DNA of 54,348 nt from an uncultured Marinobacter sp. (GCA_913057975.1 CAJXOQ010000006.1:1-54348); one strand, 5' to 3'; shown: positions 1-10,110, counted from the stretch's first letter. Translations and numbers: made by a program. Notes: generated by a model from the sequence alone, not told the origin.

Positions 1-33
1 TCTCGTGGGCTCGGAGATGTGTATAAGAGACAG
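1..33. other. Nextera transposase adapter left on the contig end
   Basis: The first 33 bases match the Illumina Nextera read-2 adapter minus its first G, ending in the mosaic-end sequence AGATGTGTATAAGAGACAG. Genomic sequence begins at 34. Any protein predicted to start here (reading MYKRQ from the adapter) is an artefact. This is library contamination, not a transposon. Confidence 0.97.
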
Positions 34-213
34 GTATTGGGGCATCAGTTGTCGGTAGGTCATGCGGCCAATGAAGCCGTCGCTATGATGGGTGCTGCAA
101 CGGGGCTTGCCCTGGGCTTCCTGGCTGCCCGTCGTGGGCAGTCACGTACAACGAAAACCTGGGAGCCGACGCTGGTGGATGTCAGGCAGGCGTCAGTTGC
201 TTCCCCCGAGTGA
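34..213 (+). CDS. C-terminal fragment of a probable RseC/MucC-family membrane protein
   Basis: This is the last 59 codons of a gene whose 5' part lies beyond the contig end; reading frame 1 is open from the adapter junction to the stop at 211-213. The fragment has a hydrophobic, Gly/Ala-rich stretch (AVAMMGAATGLALGFLAARR) followed by a short basic and polar tail. RseC/MucC proteins end this way, with a second membrane helix and a cytoplasmic tail. Position supports the call: in Pseudomonas and relatives the order is algU-mucA-mucB-mucC-mucD, and mucD follows here. The fragment alone is too short for a secure family assignment. Confidence 0.55.
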   Translation, partial: VLGHQLSVGHAANEAVAMMGAATGLALGFLAARRGQSRTTKTWEPTLVDVRQASVASPE

Positions 214-239
214 TGTTCCGACAGCTTCTGTTGAAATTA

Positions 240-267
240 TTGGCTTTGACCGCACATTGAGTATACA
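240..267 (+). promoter_or_regulatory. Candidate sigma-70 promoter for mucD
   Basis: TTGGCT (240-245) and TATACA (262-267) are separated by 16 bases, just upstream of the mucD ribosome-binding site. A private promoter for mucD inside the sigma-E operon is known in Pseudomonas. The assignment here rests only on hexamer similarity. Confidence 0.35.
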
Positions 268-292
268 ACGTCCGCTGAACAGGGGGTCTTTA

Positions 293-1774
293 ATGCCTGA
301 AGTAAAGAACGATCAAGACACGCAGTGCCGGCCTCAACGCCAAGGTTCCATCGTGTTCGTCTGGTATCTCTTGTGTCTTCTTGTTCCATTGTCACTGGCC
401 CAGTCTGCCTCGGCTCAGAATCTCCCTGATTTTACCGAGTTGGTCGAAGAAAACTCGAATGCTGTGGTCAATATCAGCACGACGACTGAGCCCAAGTCGG
501 CGGGTAGTGGCCGCTCTCACGACCTCCCTTTTAATGATCGACAGCTTGAGCAGTTGCCGGAGTTTTTCCAGGATTTCTTCCGCGGTCCTCAGTCACCCTT
601 TGGCGGAAGCCCAGGTGGTTCAGCCCCACGTCAGTCCATGGGGTCCGGGTTTATCGTTTCCAGCGATGGCTATGTGTTGACCAATAACCACGTGGTGGAA
701 GGCGCTGATGAGATCATTGTGCGTCTGAATGATCGTCGTGAGTTGCCCGCCAAACTGGTTGGCACCGATCCACGTTCCGACATGGCGGTGCTCAAAATTG
801 AAGGTGGCGACGACTTGCCGGTGGTTCAGGTCGGACGTTCCAATGATCTGAAAGTGGGTGAGTGGGTCCTGGCCATCGGTTCGCCCTTTGGCTTTGATTA
901 CACGGTAACAGCTGGCATTGTCAGTGCACTGGGCCGCTCACTGCCATCGGAAAACTACGTTCCGTTTATCCAGACCGACGTTGCTATCAACCCGGGTAAC
1001 TCCGGCGGACCGCTGTTTAACCTGGACGGCGAGGTTGTGGGTATTAACTCCCAGATCTACACCCGCTCGGGTGGATTCATGGGGGTGTCCTTCGCTATCC
1101 CCATTGACGATGCCATGAACGTATTCCGGCAGATCAGAGACAACGGGTCGGTGTCCCGCGGTTGGCTGGGTGTACTGATACAGGAAGTCAATCGTGACCT
1201 GGCGGAGTCGTTCGGTCTGAAGCGTCCTCGTGGTGCCCTTGTTGCAGAGGTGATGGTAGGCTCCCCGGCCGAGAAAGCGGGATTGCAGGCGGGTGATATT
1301 GTGCTCGAATACTCGGGCGAAGACGTCACCCTTTCTTCAGATTTGCCGCCGATGGTCGGTCGCACTCCGGTCGGTGAGACGGCCACCATGGAAGTTATGA
1401 GGGAGGGCCGGCAAATTACACTGGATGTTGAAATCGGCAAACTGCCGGAAGAGGGTTCAGAGCAGGCATCTGCTCCGGCTTCCGGCAACAACAGTCCGTC
1501 CGCGGCGCCCTTGGGGATGACGGTCGAGCCCTTGCCAGCTGAACTCCAGGAATCACTGGGGGTATCCGGAGGAGTGCTTGTAACAGACGTTGCCCGCGGT
1601 CCGGCGCTTGATGCGGGTATCCGTCCACGGGACGTGATCACCGAACTTAACCGCCGCAAGGTCACATCCGTGGAGGATTTCCGTGAAGCGGTGTCATCCT
1701 TGCCAGACGACAGTGCCGTATCCGTGAGGGTTGTTCGCCAGGGGCGGGCCACTTATCTGGTGATGAAGCCCTGA
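293..1774 (+). CDS. mucD: Periplasmic serine endoprotease, DegP/DegQ/MucD family
   Basis: A 493-residue HtrA-type protease that degrades misfolded envelope proteins and helps control the sigma-E (AlgU) stress response. A signal peptide covers about residues 18-41, with likely cleavage at SASA|QN. The trypsin-like domain carries the catalytic triad His133 (TNNHVVEG), Asp163 (SDMAVLK) and Ser237 (NPGNSGGP). Two PDZ domains follow, at about 280-370 and 400-490. The ATG at 293 is chosen because AGGGGG lies 7 nt upstream and the signal peptide follows directly. The same frame is open further upstream to 92, but that part overlaps the preceding gene and looks non-coding. The upstream fragment fits the mucC-mucD order. 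Confidence 0.95.
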   Translation: MPEVKNDQDTQCRPQRQGSIVFVWYLLCLLVPLSLAQSASAQNLPDFTELVEENSNAVVNISTTTEPKSAGSGRSHDLPFNDRQLEQLPEFFQDFFRGPQSPFGGSPGGSAPRQSMGSGFIVSSDGYVLTNNHVVEGADEIIVRLNDRRELPAKLVGTDPRSDMAVLKIEGGDDLPVVQVGRSNDLKVGEWVLAIGSPFGFDYTVTAGIVSALGRSLPSENYVPFIQTDVAINPGNSGGPLFNLDGEVVGINSQIYTRSGGFMGVSFAIPIDDAMNVFRQIRDNGSVSRGWLGVLIQEVNRDLAESFGLKRPRGALVAEVMVGSPAEKAGLQAGDIVLEYSGEDVTLSSDLPPMVGRTPVGETATMEVMREGRQITLDVEIGKLPEEGSEQASAPASGNNSPSAAPLGMTVEPLPAELQESLGVSGGVLVTDVARGPALDAGIRPRDVITELNRRKVTSVEDFREAVSSLPDDSAVSVRVVRQGRATYLVMKP

Positions 1775-1824
1775 CAGTTGATCCGCCGGCCGGATCGGCG
1801 GACACAAAACGGTACAAAATCGAG

Positions 1825-1870
1825 AGCCCCGCTGGAGGTCGTTTAAACGACAGCCAGTGGGGCTTTTGTT
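1825..1870 (+). terminator. Rho-independent terminator after mucD
   Basis: AGCCCCGCTGG (1825-1835) pairs with CCAGTGGGGCT (1854-1864), with one G-T wobble, followed by TTTTGTT. The loop itself holds a second small hairpin around GTCGTTTAAACGAC. It lies 50 nt after the mucD stop. Confidence 0.85.
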
Positions 1871-1921
1871 ATACTGGCCAAAATAATCAGATTACTGGCC
1901 ACGGATCGGACCTCCACAAAA

Positions 1922-4648
1922 ATGATGAACAGAAAGGAACTCCCCCTCCGGAAACTGCTCCAGCTACGCTATTCGTGGGCCGCCTGGTTAGTACTGATCG
2001 CCTCTCTCGCTGTCACCGCCCTGTTATGGCAAGTGTCCATTCGCCTGGTCGAAGACCGTACCGAAGCCCGCTTCAAAACACAGTCACTACAGTTGCGAAC
2101 CGCCATTGAAGAGCGCCTGCTGAACTATGAACAGGTATTGGCGGGCAGTGCGGGCCTGTTTGCTGTTGCCGGTGAAGTGGATAGGGATGACTGGGGGGAG
2201 TATGTCGACAACGTGGATATCAACCGGTATTACCCGGGGATCCAGGGCATCGGCTACGTGCAGAGGATTGGTGTCCGCCAGATGGCAGATCATATCGCAT
2301 CGGTCAGGAAGGACGGTGTCCTCAATTACCTCGTGACGCCTCTTGGCACCGGGCCGGATTACTACCCCATGGTGTATCTGGAGCCCGGAACCGAGCGGAA
2401 TCGCAAGGCACTTGGTTACGATGCCTTCAGTGATCCGGTGCACCGGCACGCCATGGCGCGGGCACGGGACCATGCCAAACCAAAAGTGACGGGTAAAGTC
2501 GTGCTGGTGCAGGAAGAAGTGGCGGAAGATCAGGCCGGCTTTCTGATGTACTACCCGGTTTATCAGGGTGGGGAAGTGCCTGAAAGTCAAGTTGAGCGGC
2601 AGATGATGCTTGCTGGCTATGTGTTCAGTGCCTTTCGGATGAACACTTTGCTTGATGGCATTGTTGGCCTGATTTCGCCGTTCCTGGATGTGAAGATATA
2701 CGACAGCGGGGTGGTGTCGCGGGATACCCAGATGTATGGGTCAAACCTGGGCTCCCTGGGTGAGGATTTCAGCTTTGAAATGAGCCAGACCATCACCCAC
2801 GGTGGGCGTGACTGGCTGTTGCAGACCCGTTCCACTCCGGCGTTTGACTATCTGGCGTCTGATCCGCGACCGCCCATCGTTCTTGGTTCCGGCGTTGTGA
2901 TCAGTCTGCTGATGTTCCTGTTTGTGCTGACCATGATTCGTGGCCGCATCATGGCGCAGATTGGTGCAGGTCGCTACCGCGCTATTACCGAAGGTGCCGC
3001 GAACGTAACTCTTGTGCTGGATCGCGATGGCACGCCGCGTTACGCCAGCCCCTCCAGTCACGACATTTTGGGCTTCGACCCCGATAAGGTATATGGCCTG
3101 GAGTTAGAGTCCCTGGTGCATGCCGAGGATTGGCCGCAGTTAAAATCAGGGTTTGATGAAGCGGTCAAATCGCCTGGGAAGCAGATGGCGGTTATCCGTG
3201 GCCGTATACGCGATTCGCAAGGCCAGTGGCGGGATATGGAAGGCACGTTCACCGCCATGCTGACGGTGCCCGGCGTGAATGGGGTGGTGTTGAGCCTCCG
3301 TGACCTGACCCAGTTGAAAGCCGCGCAGACGGAACTGCATCGCCTGGCGTTCTACGATCCGCTGACCGGGCTTGCCAATCGCCAGCTATTCCGTGACCGG
3401 CTTAACCACGTGGTCCGCAGGAGTCGTCGCAGTGAAGAGCCGGCCGCCCTCATGTTTCTGGATCTCGACGGTTTCAAACGTATCAACGATACCCTGGGCC
3501 ACGATAGTGGTGACGAGCTGCTGAAGAAGGTTTCCCAATGGTTGGCCGGTTGCGTGCGCGAGGAGGATTCGGTAGCCCGATTGGGTGGCGATGAGTTTGT
3601 GGTGCTGTTGTCGCGGATCAGTGGTCCTGATGATGCTGGGAAGGTTGCCGACGCCATTCTGCGGAGGCTGTGTCAGCGGGTTCGCCTCAACGATCACGAA
3701 GTGGGCGTTACCGTCAGCATCGGTATTACCATGATTCCCCATGACAGTGAGGCCCCCGGTACGCTGATGAAGTATGCCGACCTGGCCATGTACCGGGCCA
3801 AGGAGTTGGGGCGCAACACCTACCAATTCTTTACCCCGGCCATGAACATCAAGGCCGCCAGGCGCCTGCTTCAGCAGGAAGAGCTGGCAACGGCGCTAGA
3901 AGGCGATCGGTTTGTGCTGCATTATCAGCCCAAGGTGGACCTCGAAAGCGAGCGGGTGATTGGCGTCGAGGCTTTCCTGCGCTGGCATCACCCTGAGAAG
4001 GGGCTGGTCAGCGCGCAGCAATTCATTACTCTGGCCGAGGAAACGGGGCTGATTATACGCCTGGGTGAGCTGGCGCTAAGGCAGGCGTGTATCCAGGTTC
4101 AGGCTCTTGAGCGGGCCGGATTTGAGTCACTGAAAATGGCGGTCAACCTGTCCGTTCGCCAACTGACGGATTCCGGGTTTCTGGATATGATGCGCAAGGT
4201 CATTACCGAAACGGGAGTATCGCCAGAGCGGCTTGAGCTTGAAATGCCGGCGGAACTGCTGAATGAAGACCCACGCATGCTCAGGGAACTCCTGGTGTCT
4301 CTGCACGACATGGGGGTCTGCCTGATCCTGGATGACTTTGGCACTGGTTCCTGTTCTCTGGTGGCGCTCCAGCAGTTGCCGCTTGATGTCATCAAGATTG
4401 ATCATCGCTTCATTCGCGACATCCCTTACAACGTCAGTGCGACTGATGTCGCCTCAGCGGTGGTTGCTCTGGCCAGAAAATTGCACCTGACCGTTGTTGC
4501 CGAGGGCGTGGAAACGCCGCAGCAGCTCAGCTTCCTCAAAAGCGCTGGTTGCGCCCAATGCCAGGGTAACCTGTTCAGTTACCCGTTGGACGAAGATGCG
4601 CTTATCGGTTTCCTTATTAGGCAATATGAGCGGCCGCTGATCTCCTGA
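1922..4648 (+). CDS. Membrane CHASE-PAS-GGDEF-EAL cyclic-di-GMP protein
   Basis: A 908-residue sensor that probably makes and/or degrades cyclic di-GMP. A membrane helix at about 18-38 and another at about 319-342 flank a periplasmic CHASE domain. A PAS domain (about 350-465), a GGDEF domain and an EAL domain follow. The diguanylate cyclase signature GGDEF is intact at 555-559, with an RxxD inhibitory site (REED) five residues before it. In the phosphodiesterase domain the signature reads EAF (683-685) instead of EAL, but DDFGTG, IKID and AEGVET (Glu861) are kept, so activity is uncertain. The start could be either of two adjacent ATGs (1922 or 1925); no strong ribosome-binding site is visible. 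It appears to be a single-gene unit between a terminator and a stem-loop. Confidence 0.9.
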   Translation: MMNRKELPLRKLLQLRYSWAAWLVLIASLAVTALLWQVSIRLVEDRTEARFKTQSLQLRTAIEERLLNYEQVLAGSAGLFAVAGEVDRDDWGEYVDNVDINRYYPGIQGIGYVQRIGVRQMADHIASVRKDGVLNYLVTPLGTGPDYYPMVYLEPGTERNRKALGYDAFSDPVHRHAMARARDHAKPKVTGKVVLVQEEVAEDQAGFLMYYPVYQGGEVPESQVERQMMLAGYVFSAFRMNTLLDGIVGLISPFLDVKIYDSGVVSRDTQMYGSNLGSLGEDFSFEMSQTITHGGRDWLLQTRSTPAFDYLASDPRPPIVLGSGVVISLLMFLFVLTMIRGRIMAQIGAGRYRAITEGAANVTLVLDRDGTPRYASPSSHDILGFDPDKVYGLELESLVHAEDWPQLKSGFDEAVKSPGKQMAVIRGRIRDSQGQWRDMEGTFTAMLTVPGVNGVVLSLRDLTQLKAAQTELHRLAFYDPLTGLANRQLFRDRLNHVVRRSRRSEEPAALMFLDLDGFKRINDTLGHDSGDELLKKVSQWLAGCVREEDSVARLGGDEFVVLLSRISGPDDAGKVADAILRRLCQRVRLNDHEVGVTVSIGITMIPHDSEAPGTLMKYADLAMYRAKELGRNTYQFFTPAMNIKAARRLLQQEELATALEGDRFVLHYQPKVDLESERVIGVEAFLRWHHPEKGLVSAQQFITLAEETGLIIRLGELALRQACIQVQALERAGFESLKMAVNLSVRQLTDSGFLDMMRKVITETGVSPERLELEMPAELLNEDPRMLRELLVSLHDMGVCLILDDFGTGSCSLVALQQLPLDVIKIDHRFIRDIPYNVSATDVASAVVALARKLHLTVVAEGVETPQQLSFLKSAGCAQCQGNLFSYPLDEDALIGFLIRQYERPLIS

Positions 4649-4683
4649 TCATGGCAATAACGGCCGGTAACCGGTAAAATCAC

Positions 4684-4708
4684 GCCGTCGCCGGACTCCG
4701 GCAACGGC
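4684..4708 (+). terminator. Strong stem-loop between the c-di-GMP gene and lepA
   Basis: GCCGT-C-GCCGGA pairs with TCCGGC-A-ACGGC, giving a GC-rich hairpin with one internal mismatch. No T-run follows immediately, only a T-rich stretch ending at about 4737, so it may be a weak terminator or a leader structure of lepA. Confidence 0.4.
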
Positions 4709-4746
4709 CCTTCCGGGCTCAATCCTTCGTCTTTTGCGAGTATTCA

Positions 4747-6555
4747 TTGTCTGTGACTGAACTGAGCCGAATCCGAAATTTTTCGATTATCGCCCATATT
4801 GACCATGGTAAATCCACTCTGGCAGACCGCTTTATCCAGATCTGCGGTGGCCTGACAGAACGCGAAATGGCTGAGCAGGTCCTTGATTCCATGGATCTTG
4901 AGCGTGAGCGTGGTATTACCATTAAGGCCCAGAGTGTGACTCTGAACTACAAGGCTCGGGACGGCATTGAATACAAGCTGAATTTCATCGATACACCTGG
5001 GCACGTCGATTTTTCCTACGAGGTGTCGCGTTCTCTGTACGCCTGTGAAGGTGCTTTGTTGGTCGTGGATGCCGGCCAGGGGGTTGAGGCCCAGTCCGTC
5101 GCTAACTGTTACACCGCTATCGAACAGGGGCTGGAAGTGGTGCCGGTGCTTAACAAGATGGATCTTCCTCAGGCCGAGCCGGAGCGCGTGGCCCAGGAGA
5201 TCGAGGACATCATTGGTATCGAGGCTACGGACGCTGTGCGCTGTAGCGCCAAGAGCGGTATGGGTGTCGAGGACGTCCTGGAGGACTTGATCAGGAAAAT
5301 TCCGCCACCCAAGGGTGACCGAAACGCGCCCTTGCAGGCCTTGATTATCGACTCCTGGTTCGACAACTACCTGGGGGTTGTGTCGTTGGTCAGGGTGACC
5401 GAAGGCACCCTCAAGAAGGGTGACAAGATCGTTATGAAGTCGACGGGCAAGGCCTGGAATGCTGACAAGGTCGGTATTTTCAATCCAAAACCCAAAGACA
5501 CGGATATTCTGGAATCCGGGGATGTTGGCTTCGTGGTGGCCGGCATCAAGGACATTCATGGTGCCCCGGTGGGTGACACCATTGTTCAGCAGAAAGGCTC
5601 GGAAGACATTCCGATGCTACCCGGATTCAAAAAGGTCAAGCCTCAGGTCTATGCGGGCCTGTTCCCCGTCAGTTCCGATGATTACAACGATTTCCGGGAT
5701 GCCCTTGAGAAGCTGACCCTGAACGACGCCTCGTTGTTCTTCGAGCCGGAGAGTTCAGACGCCCTCGGGTTCGGTTTCCGCTGTGGCTTCCTGGGTATGC
5801 TCCACATGGAGATTGTCCAGGAGCGGCTGGAGCGGGAATACGACATCGACCTGATTACCACCGCCCCGACGGTTATCTATGAAGTCGTTACCAAACAGGG
5901 TGAGACCCTGTCGGTGGACAACCCGTCCAGTCTTCCGGATATTGGATCCATCGAGGAAATGCGCGAGCCAATCGTGGAGGCCAGCATTCTGGTGCCCCAG
6001 GAGCATCTGGGCAACGTGATCGCCCTGTGTGAAGAAAAACGGGGCATTCAGAAAAACATGCACTTTATGTCCACCCAGGTTCAGGTGACTTACGAGTTAC
6101 CGATGGCCGAGGTGGTGCTGGACTTTTTCGACCGGATCAAGTCCGCCAGCCGTGGGTTCGCATCACTGGACTATCAGTTTGTGCGGTTCCAGGCGGCCAA
6201 CCTGGTACGCCTGGACGTGCTGATCAATGGCGAGCGCGTGGACGCATTGGCGCTGATTGTCCATAAGGACCAGTCCCACTACCGAGGGCGCGCCCTGATT
6301 GACAAGATGAAAGAGCTGATCCCACGCCAGATGTTCGATATCGCGATTCAGGCGGCGATCGGGAATCAGGTGGTAGCGCGGGTGACCGTCAAGGCGCTTC
6401 GCAAGAACGTCACCGCCAAGTGTTACGGTGGCGACGTCAGCCGGAAGAAGAAACTGCTGCAGAAGCAGAAAGAAGGTAAGAAGCGCATGAAGCAACTGGG
6501 CAATGTTGAGGTGCCTCAGGAAGCATTCCTTGCCGTATTGAAAGTGGATAACTAA
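4747..6555 (+). CDS. lepA: Elongation factor 4 (back-translocating GTPase LepA)
   Basis: A 602-residue ribosome-associated GTPase that remobilises stalled elongation complexes and assists initiation and biogenesis. Visible motifs are the P-loop AHIDHGKST, the switch region [17 protein letters not shown], and the LepA-specific C-terminal domain ending in lysine-rich sequence. Length matches the E. coli protein (599). The start is TTG at 4747 ([15 protein letters not shown]), with GCGAG about 6 nt upstream; a GTG at 4753 is the alternative. It opens the lepA-lepB-DUF4845-rnc-era-recO-pdxJ cluster, with lepB 11 nt downstream. Confidence 0.97.
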   Translation: MSVTELSRIRNFSIIAHIDHGKSTLADRFIQICGGLTEREMAEQVLDSMDLERERGITIKAQSVTLNYKARDGIEYKLNFIDTPGHVDFSYEVSRSLYACEGALLVVDAGQGVEAQSVANCYTAIEQGLEVVPVLNKMDLPQAEPERVAQEIEDIIGIEATDAVRCSAKSGMGVEDVLEDLIRKIPPPKGDRNAPLQALIIDSWFDNYLGVVSLVRVTEGTLKKGDKIVMKSTGKAWNADKVGIFNPKPKDTDILESGDVGFVVAGIKDIHGAPVGDTIVQQKGSEDIPMLPGFKKVKPQVYAGLFPVSSDDYNDFRDALEKLTLNDASLFFEPESSDALGFGFRCGFLGMLHMEIVQERLEREYDIDLITTAPTVIYEVVTKQGETLSVDNPSSLPDIGSIEEMREPIVEASILVPQEHLGNVIALCEEKRGIQKNMHFMSTQVQVTYELPMAEVVLDFFDRIKSASRGFASLDYQFVRFQAANLVRLDVLINGERVDALALIVHKDQSHYRGRALIDKMKELIPRQMFDIAIQAAIGNQVVARVTVKALRKNVTAKCYGGDVSRKKKLLQKQKEGKKRMKQLGNVEVPQEAFLAVLKVDN

Positions 6556-6566
6556 AAGGCACCTGA

Positions 6567-7352
6567 ATGGATATTGATTTCCCCCTGGTTCTGGTTGTTC
6601 TAACGTTTGCAACGGGGCTGATCTGGCTGTTGGATGTTGTATTCCTGCGTAAGCGCAGGCTCGCGGTCGCAGAAGGCGCTAGCGGGGAGGTTACGGCGGA
6701 GGAAGAGCCGAAGGAGCCCTACCTCGTCGATCTCAGCCGTTCGTTTTTTCCGGTGCTGGCGGTGGTGCTGGTGTTGCGTTCGTTTCTGGTGGAACCCTTC
6801 CAGATTCCGTCAGGCTCCATGCTACCCACCCTTGAAGTTGGAGACTTCATCCTCGTTAACAAATACGCCTACGGGCTTCGCCTGCCGGTTGCGGGCACCA
6901 AGATCCTGTCGGTGGATGATCCCCAGCGCGGTGACGTAATGGTGTTCCGCTATCCGGACGACGGCAGCACCAATTACATCAAACGGGTGGTCGGGCTGCC
7001 GGGCGACCGTATCCGATACCAGGATCGTGAGCTGTTTATCAACGGCGATAAAGTGGACACACGCTTTGTTGCCCGGCTGCCACCGGTGGAACTCAGACGT
7101 GAATACCTGGGCGACGTTGAGCACGACATCTTCCTGACCCTGGGGCGCACGGGGCGCTCTGGAGAAGGCGAGTGGGTAGTGCCGGAAGGCGAGTATTTCG
7201 TGATGGGTGATAATCGGGACAACAGTAATGACAGCCGCTATTGGGGCTTTGTTCCGGATGAAATGGTCGTTGGCAAGGCGTTCGCGATCTGGATGCACTG
7301 GCAATCGCTCACCAGTCTGCCATCCTTTGACCGTGTGGGCGGTTTGGAATAA
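6567..7352 (+). CDS. lepB: Signal peptidase I
   Basis: A 261-residue inner-membrane peptidase that removes signal peptides from exported proteins. Membrane segments lie at about 4-23 and 55-72. The Ser/Lys dyad is visible: Ser84 in PSGSMLPTL and Lys139 in YIKRVVGLPGD. The conserved MGDNRDNSNDSR box follows. It is shorter than E. coli LepB (324), within the normal range for Pseudomonas-type enzymes. It starts 11 nt after lepA and is followed 29 nt later by the DUF4845 gene, the usual arrangement in this lineage. Confidence 0.97.
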   Translation: MDIDFPLVLVVLTFATGLIWLLDVVFLRKRRLAVAEGASGEVTAEEEPKEPYLVDLSRSFFPVLAVVLVLRSFLVEPFQIPSGSMLPTLEVGDFILVNKYAYGLRLPVAGTKILSVDDPQRGDVMVFRYPDDGSTNYIKRVVGLPGDRIRYQDRELFINGDKVDTRFVARLPPVELRREYLGDVEHDIFLTLGRTGRSGEGEWVVPEGEYFVMGDNRDNSNDSRYWGFVPDEMVVGKAFAIWMHWQSLTSLPSFDRVGGLE

Positions 7353-7381
7353 GTGCGTTGTTATTCAGGGGTGTATCGAAC

Positions 7382-7771
7382 ATGAAGAAGAACAGTCTTT
7401 CCTCCATGCACAGACAGTCGGGTGCATCGGCGCTTGTTATCATGATTATGGCGATTTTTTTCGGCGGCTTGCTGACGTTGGTCATCAAGTTGGGGCCAGC
7501 GTATCTTGACGACATTACCATTCAGGAAGCGCTTGAGAGCCTGGAAGGGACAGAGGATCTTTCCACCATGGGCCCTGCGCAGGTGAGAAATCTGATAAAC
7601 AAGCGCCTTAGCGTGAACAATGTTCGCGGATTTGATGAAAAAAATATCACCGTTCAGAAAGACGGGGATCTGGTTATCATCAATGTGGATTACGAAGTCC
7701 GCAATAACCTGTTCCGTAATGTGGATACCGTTATCCACTTTCAACATGAGTATGAGATGAAGGGCAAGTGA
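7382..7771 (+). CDS. DUF4845 single-pass membrane protein
   Basis: A 129-residue protein with an N-terminal basic segment, one membrane helix (about residues 14-36, [20 protein letters not shown]) and a small C-terminal domain. This matches the DUF4845 family found between lepB and rnc in Pseudomonas and Marinobacter; its function is unknown. The ATG at 7382 is preferred because AGGGG lies about 9 nt upstream, although the frame is open from 7358. Its TGA overlaps the GTG start of rnc (GTGA), suggesting translational coupling. Confidence 0.85.
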   Translation: MKKNSLSSMHRQSGASALVIMIMAIFFGGLLTLVIKLGPAYLDDITIQEALESLEGTEDLSTMGPAQVRNLINKRLSVNNVRGFDEKNITVQKDGDLVIINVDYEVRNNLFRNVDTVIHFQHEYEMKGK

Positions 7772-8457
7772 GTTCACAACCGGATCTCGAGCAGTTACAG
7801 CGACGCATCGGCTACCAGTTCAAGACGCCTGAGCGGCTGTTGCTGGCGCTGACCCATAGGAGTTTTGGCAACCAGAACAACGAGCGCCTTGAGTTCCTGG
7901 GTGATTCCATCGTTAACATGGTCATTGCTGAATACCTGTACCTGCATTTTGAAAAAGCCCGGGAAGGTCAGTTGAGCCGTCTGCGGGCCCGTATGGTCAA
8001 GGGTGTGACCCTGGCGGAAATTGGCCGTGAATTCGAGTTGGGCAAGTACCTCAGGCTGGGTTCCGGTGAAATGAAGAGTGGTGGTTTCCGTCGAGAATCC
8101 ATCCTTGCCGACGCTGTTGAGTCCATCATCGGTGCCATATACCTGGACAGTGACTTTCACACCTGTCGAGAACAGGTTTTGCGCTGGTTTGAGGTGCGTC
8201 TTCAGAAGCTGGATCTGCAGGATACCCAGAAAGATCCCAAAACCCGGCTTCAGGAGTACCTGCAGTCACGGCAGTTTCCGCTGCCTCGCTATGACGTCAT
8301 TTCCGTGGACGGTGAAGCCCACGCCCAGACGTTCCATGTTTCCTGTGCCCTGCCATCGCTGGACCGCAAAACGACCGGCACTGGCAATAGCCGTCGAATC
8401 GCCGAGCAGCAGGCCGCCCGCAATGCCCTTAAGCAACTGGGTGTGGAGAATGACTGA
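7768..8457 (+). CDS. rnc: Ribonuclease III
   Basis: A 229-residue double-strand-specific endoribonuclease that processes rRNA precursors and structured mRNAs. The signature [10 protein letters not shown] is present, and the metal ligands Glu42/Asp46 and Asp115/Glu118 ([11 protein letters not shown]) are in place. A double-stranded-RNA-binding domain occupies about 155-226. It starts with GTG overlapping the stop of the preceding gene, and its TGA shares one base with the era ATG (TGATG), so DUF4845, rnc and era are probably translationally coupled. Confidence 0.97.
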   Translation: MSSQPDLEQLQRRIGYQFKTPERLLLALTHRSFGNQNNERLEFLGDSIVNMVIAEYLYLHFEKAREGQLSRLRARMVKGVTLAEIGREFELGKYLRLGSGEMKSGGFRRESILADAVESIIGAIYLDSDFHTCREQVLRWFEVRLQKLDLQDTQKDPKTRLQEYLQSRQFPLPRYDVISVDGEAHAQTFHVSCALPSLDRKTTGTGNSRRIAEQQAARNALKQLGVEND

Positions 8458-9374
8458 TGAATGATGTGATCCGTCCGGAAAATCCGGATAGCCGTTGTGG
8501 TTTCGTGGCGATCGTCGGCCGGCCCAATGTGGGCAAGTCCACATTGCTGAACCACATTCTTGGCCAGAAACTCAGTATTACGTCCCGCAAACCCCAGACA
8601 ACACGTCATCAGGTACTGGGTATCAAGACCGAGGGCCCGATTCAGGCAGTCTACGTGGATACGCCGGGGATGCACGAGGAAGAACCCCGCGCTATTAACC
8701 GGTATATGAACAAGGCGGCGACATCGGCCCTCAAGGATGTCGATGTTGCGGTGTTTGTCGTCGACCAGATGGCGTGGACGACGGCGGACGAAATGGTTCT
8801 GGAGAAGCTCAGTAGCCTCAAATGCCCGGTGATTCTGGCAGTGAACAAGGTTGACCGCATTGAAAATCGCGAGGCCCTGTTGCCGCACCTCGATATGCTA
8901 TCCCGGAAGCGAGAGTTTGCCGAGATCATTCCGTTGTCGGCGCTGAAGGGGATGAATCTGGAGCCGCTGGAGGCTGCGGTCAGTCGGTTCCTGCCTGAAA
9001 GTGTGCACTTTTACCCGGATGACCAGGTCACGGATCGCAGCGAACGCTTTATGGCCTCCGAAATGGTACGGGAGAAGATTACCCGGCAATTGGGGGCAGA
9101 GCTGCCGTACTCCGTGGCGGTCGAGATCGAAGAGTTTCGCAAGGATGGTAAGACCCTGCACATTTCTGCGCTAATACTGGTGGAGCGTGAGGGCCAGAAG
9201 AAGATCATTATTGGCGACAAGGGCGAGCGCCTGCGGCGCATCGGCCAGGAGGCCAGAACGGATATGGAGCGTCTGTTCGACAGTAAAGTCATGCTAAGGC
9301 TCTGGGTCAAGGTCAAGCGGGGTTGGGCGGACAGCGACCGGGCATTGAAAAGCCTGGGTATGAACGACTTCTGA
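8457..9374 (+). CDS. era: GTPase Era
   Basis: A 305-residue GTPase that binds the 3' end of 16S rRNA and is needed for small-subunit maturation. GTPase motifs G1 (GRPNVGKST), G3 (DTPGMH), G4 (NKVD) and G5 (SALKG) are followed by a KH RNA-binding domain (about 205-290) containing [14 protein letters not shown]. Length is normal for the family (E. coli 301). Its first base overlaps the rnc stop codon, and recO begins 7 nt after it. Confidence 0.97.
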   Translation: MNDVIRPENPDSRCGFVAIVGRPNVGKSTLLNHILGQKLSITSRKPQTTRHQVLGIKTEGPIQAVYVDTPGMHEEEPRAINRYMNKAATSALKDVDVAVFVVDQMAWTTADEMVLEKLSSLKCPVILAVNKVDRIENREALLPHLDMLSRKREFAEIIPLSALKGMNLEPLEAAVSRFLPESVHFYPDDQVTDRSERFMASEMVREKITRQLGAELPYSVAVEIEEFRKDGKTLHISALILVEREGQKKIIIGDKGERLRRIGQEARTDMERLFDSKVMLRLWVKVKRGWADSDRALKSLGMNDF

Positions 9375-9381
9375 GGCAGCT

Positions 9382-10110
9382 ATGACGGGGCCAATGCAAC
9401 AGGAGCCCGCGTATGTTCTCCACCGCCGGCCCTGGCGCGAAACCAGTCTGATGGTGGATGTGTTTTCCCTTAACGCAGGCCGAGTAACTGTGATTGCCCG
9501 TGGAGGCAACAGCGCAAAGAGCCCGCTCAAAGCTCAGTTGCAGCCTTTTCAGCCTCTGCTGCTGGACTGGACCGGGCGTAGCGACCTGAAGACTCTGACT
9601 CAGGCGGACGTTCGCAGCGGCCCCTCCCTGAAGCGCACTCTCTCCCTGTACAGCGGTCTTTACGTGAATGAGTTATTGCAGCGTCTGCTGCCGATGGCCG
9701 ACCCTCACCACCGACTGTTTGCCGCCTATATTGATGTCATCGCCGAGTTATCGGAAGCCGGGGATGTGGAACCGGTTCTGCGACGTTTCGAGCAATCCCT
9801 GGCTGCGGAGTTGGGGTATGACTTCGTCTGGGACCAGGCGACCGATACCGGGCAGCCTGTCGAGGCCGAGGGGCTTTATTGCTATGATCCCGAGCAGGGG
9901 ATCCTGGCCGAGCCCTCGCCAGGTGTCAGGCTCCAGAATCTGCCGGGCGGTACGCTGTTGGCGCTGGCCGATGGCGACCTCGAATCCGCTGAGTGCCGGC
10001 GCATCGCCAAACGAGTAACACGGGTACTTGTGGATTACCTGTTGCAGGGCAAGGTGCTCCATAGCAGAAGCCTGTTCAGTCATCATCGAGGAGATCGTAA
10101 TGACCTCTAG
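9382..10110 (+). CDS. recO: DNA repair protein RecO
   Basis: A 242-residue recombination mediator that works with RecR to load RecA on SSB-coated DNA. The N-terminal OB fold (about 1-80, starting [15 protein letters not shown]) and the helical C-terminal domain fit RecO. No zinc-binding cysteines are present, as in many gammaproteobacterial forms. GAGG lies about 7 nt before the ATG. The pdxJ start overlaps its 3' end. Confidence 0.93.
   Translation: MTGPMQQEPAYVLHRRPWRETSLMVDVFSLNAGRVTVIARGGNSAKSPLKAQLQPFQPLLLDWTGRSDLKTLTQADVRSGPSLKRTLSLYSGLYVNELLQRLLPMADPHHRLFAAYIDVIAELSEAGDVEPVLRRFEQSLAAELGYDFVWDQATDTGQPVEAEGLYCYDPEQGILAEPSPGVRLQNLPGGTLLALADGDLESAECRRIAKRVTRVLVDYLLQGKVLHSRSLFSHHRGDRNDL

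Noticed and set aside
17..33. Mosaic-end sequence as evidence of a natural transposon
   Set aside because: It is the engineered Tn5 end within the commercial Nextera adapter at the contig edge, with no transposase or partner end.
92..292. N-terminal extension of MucD upstream of the ATG at 293
   Set aside because: It overlaps the preceding gene in another frame, would push the signal peptide far inside the protein, and the ATG at 293 has a strong ribosome-binding site.
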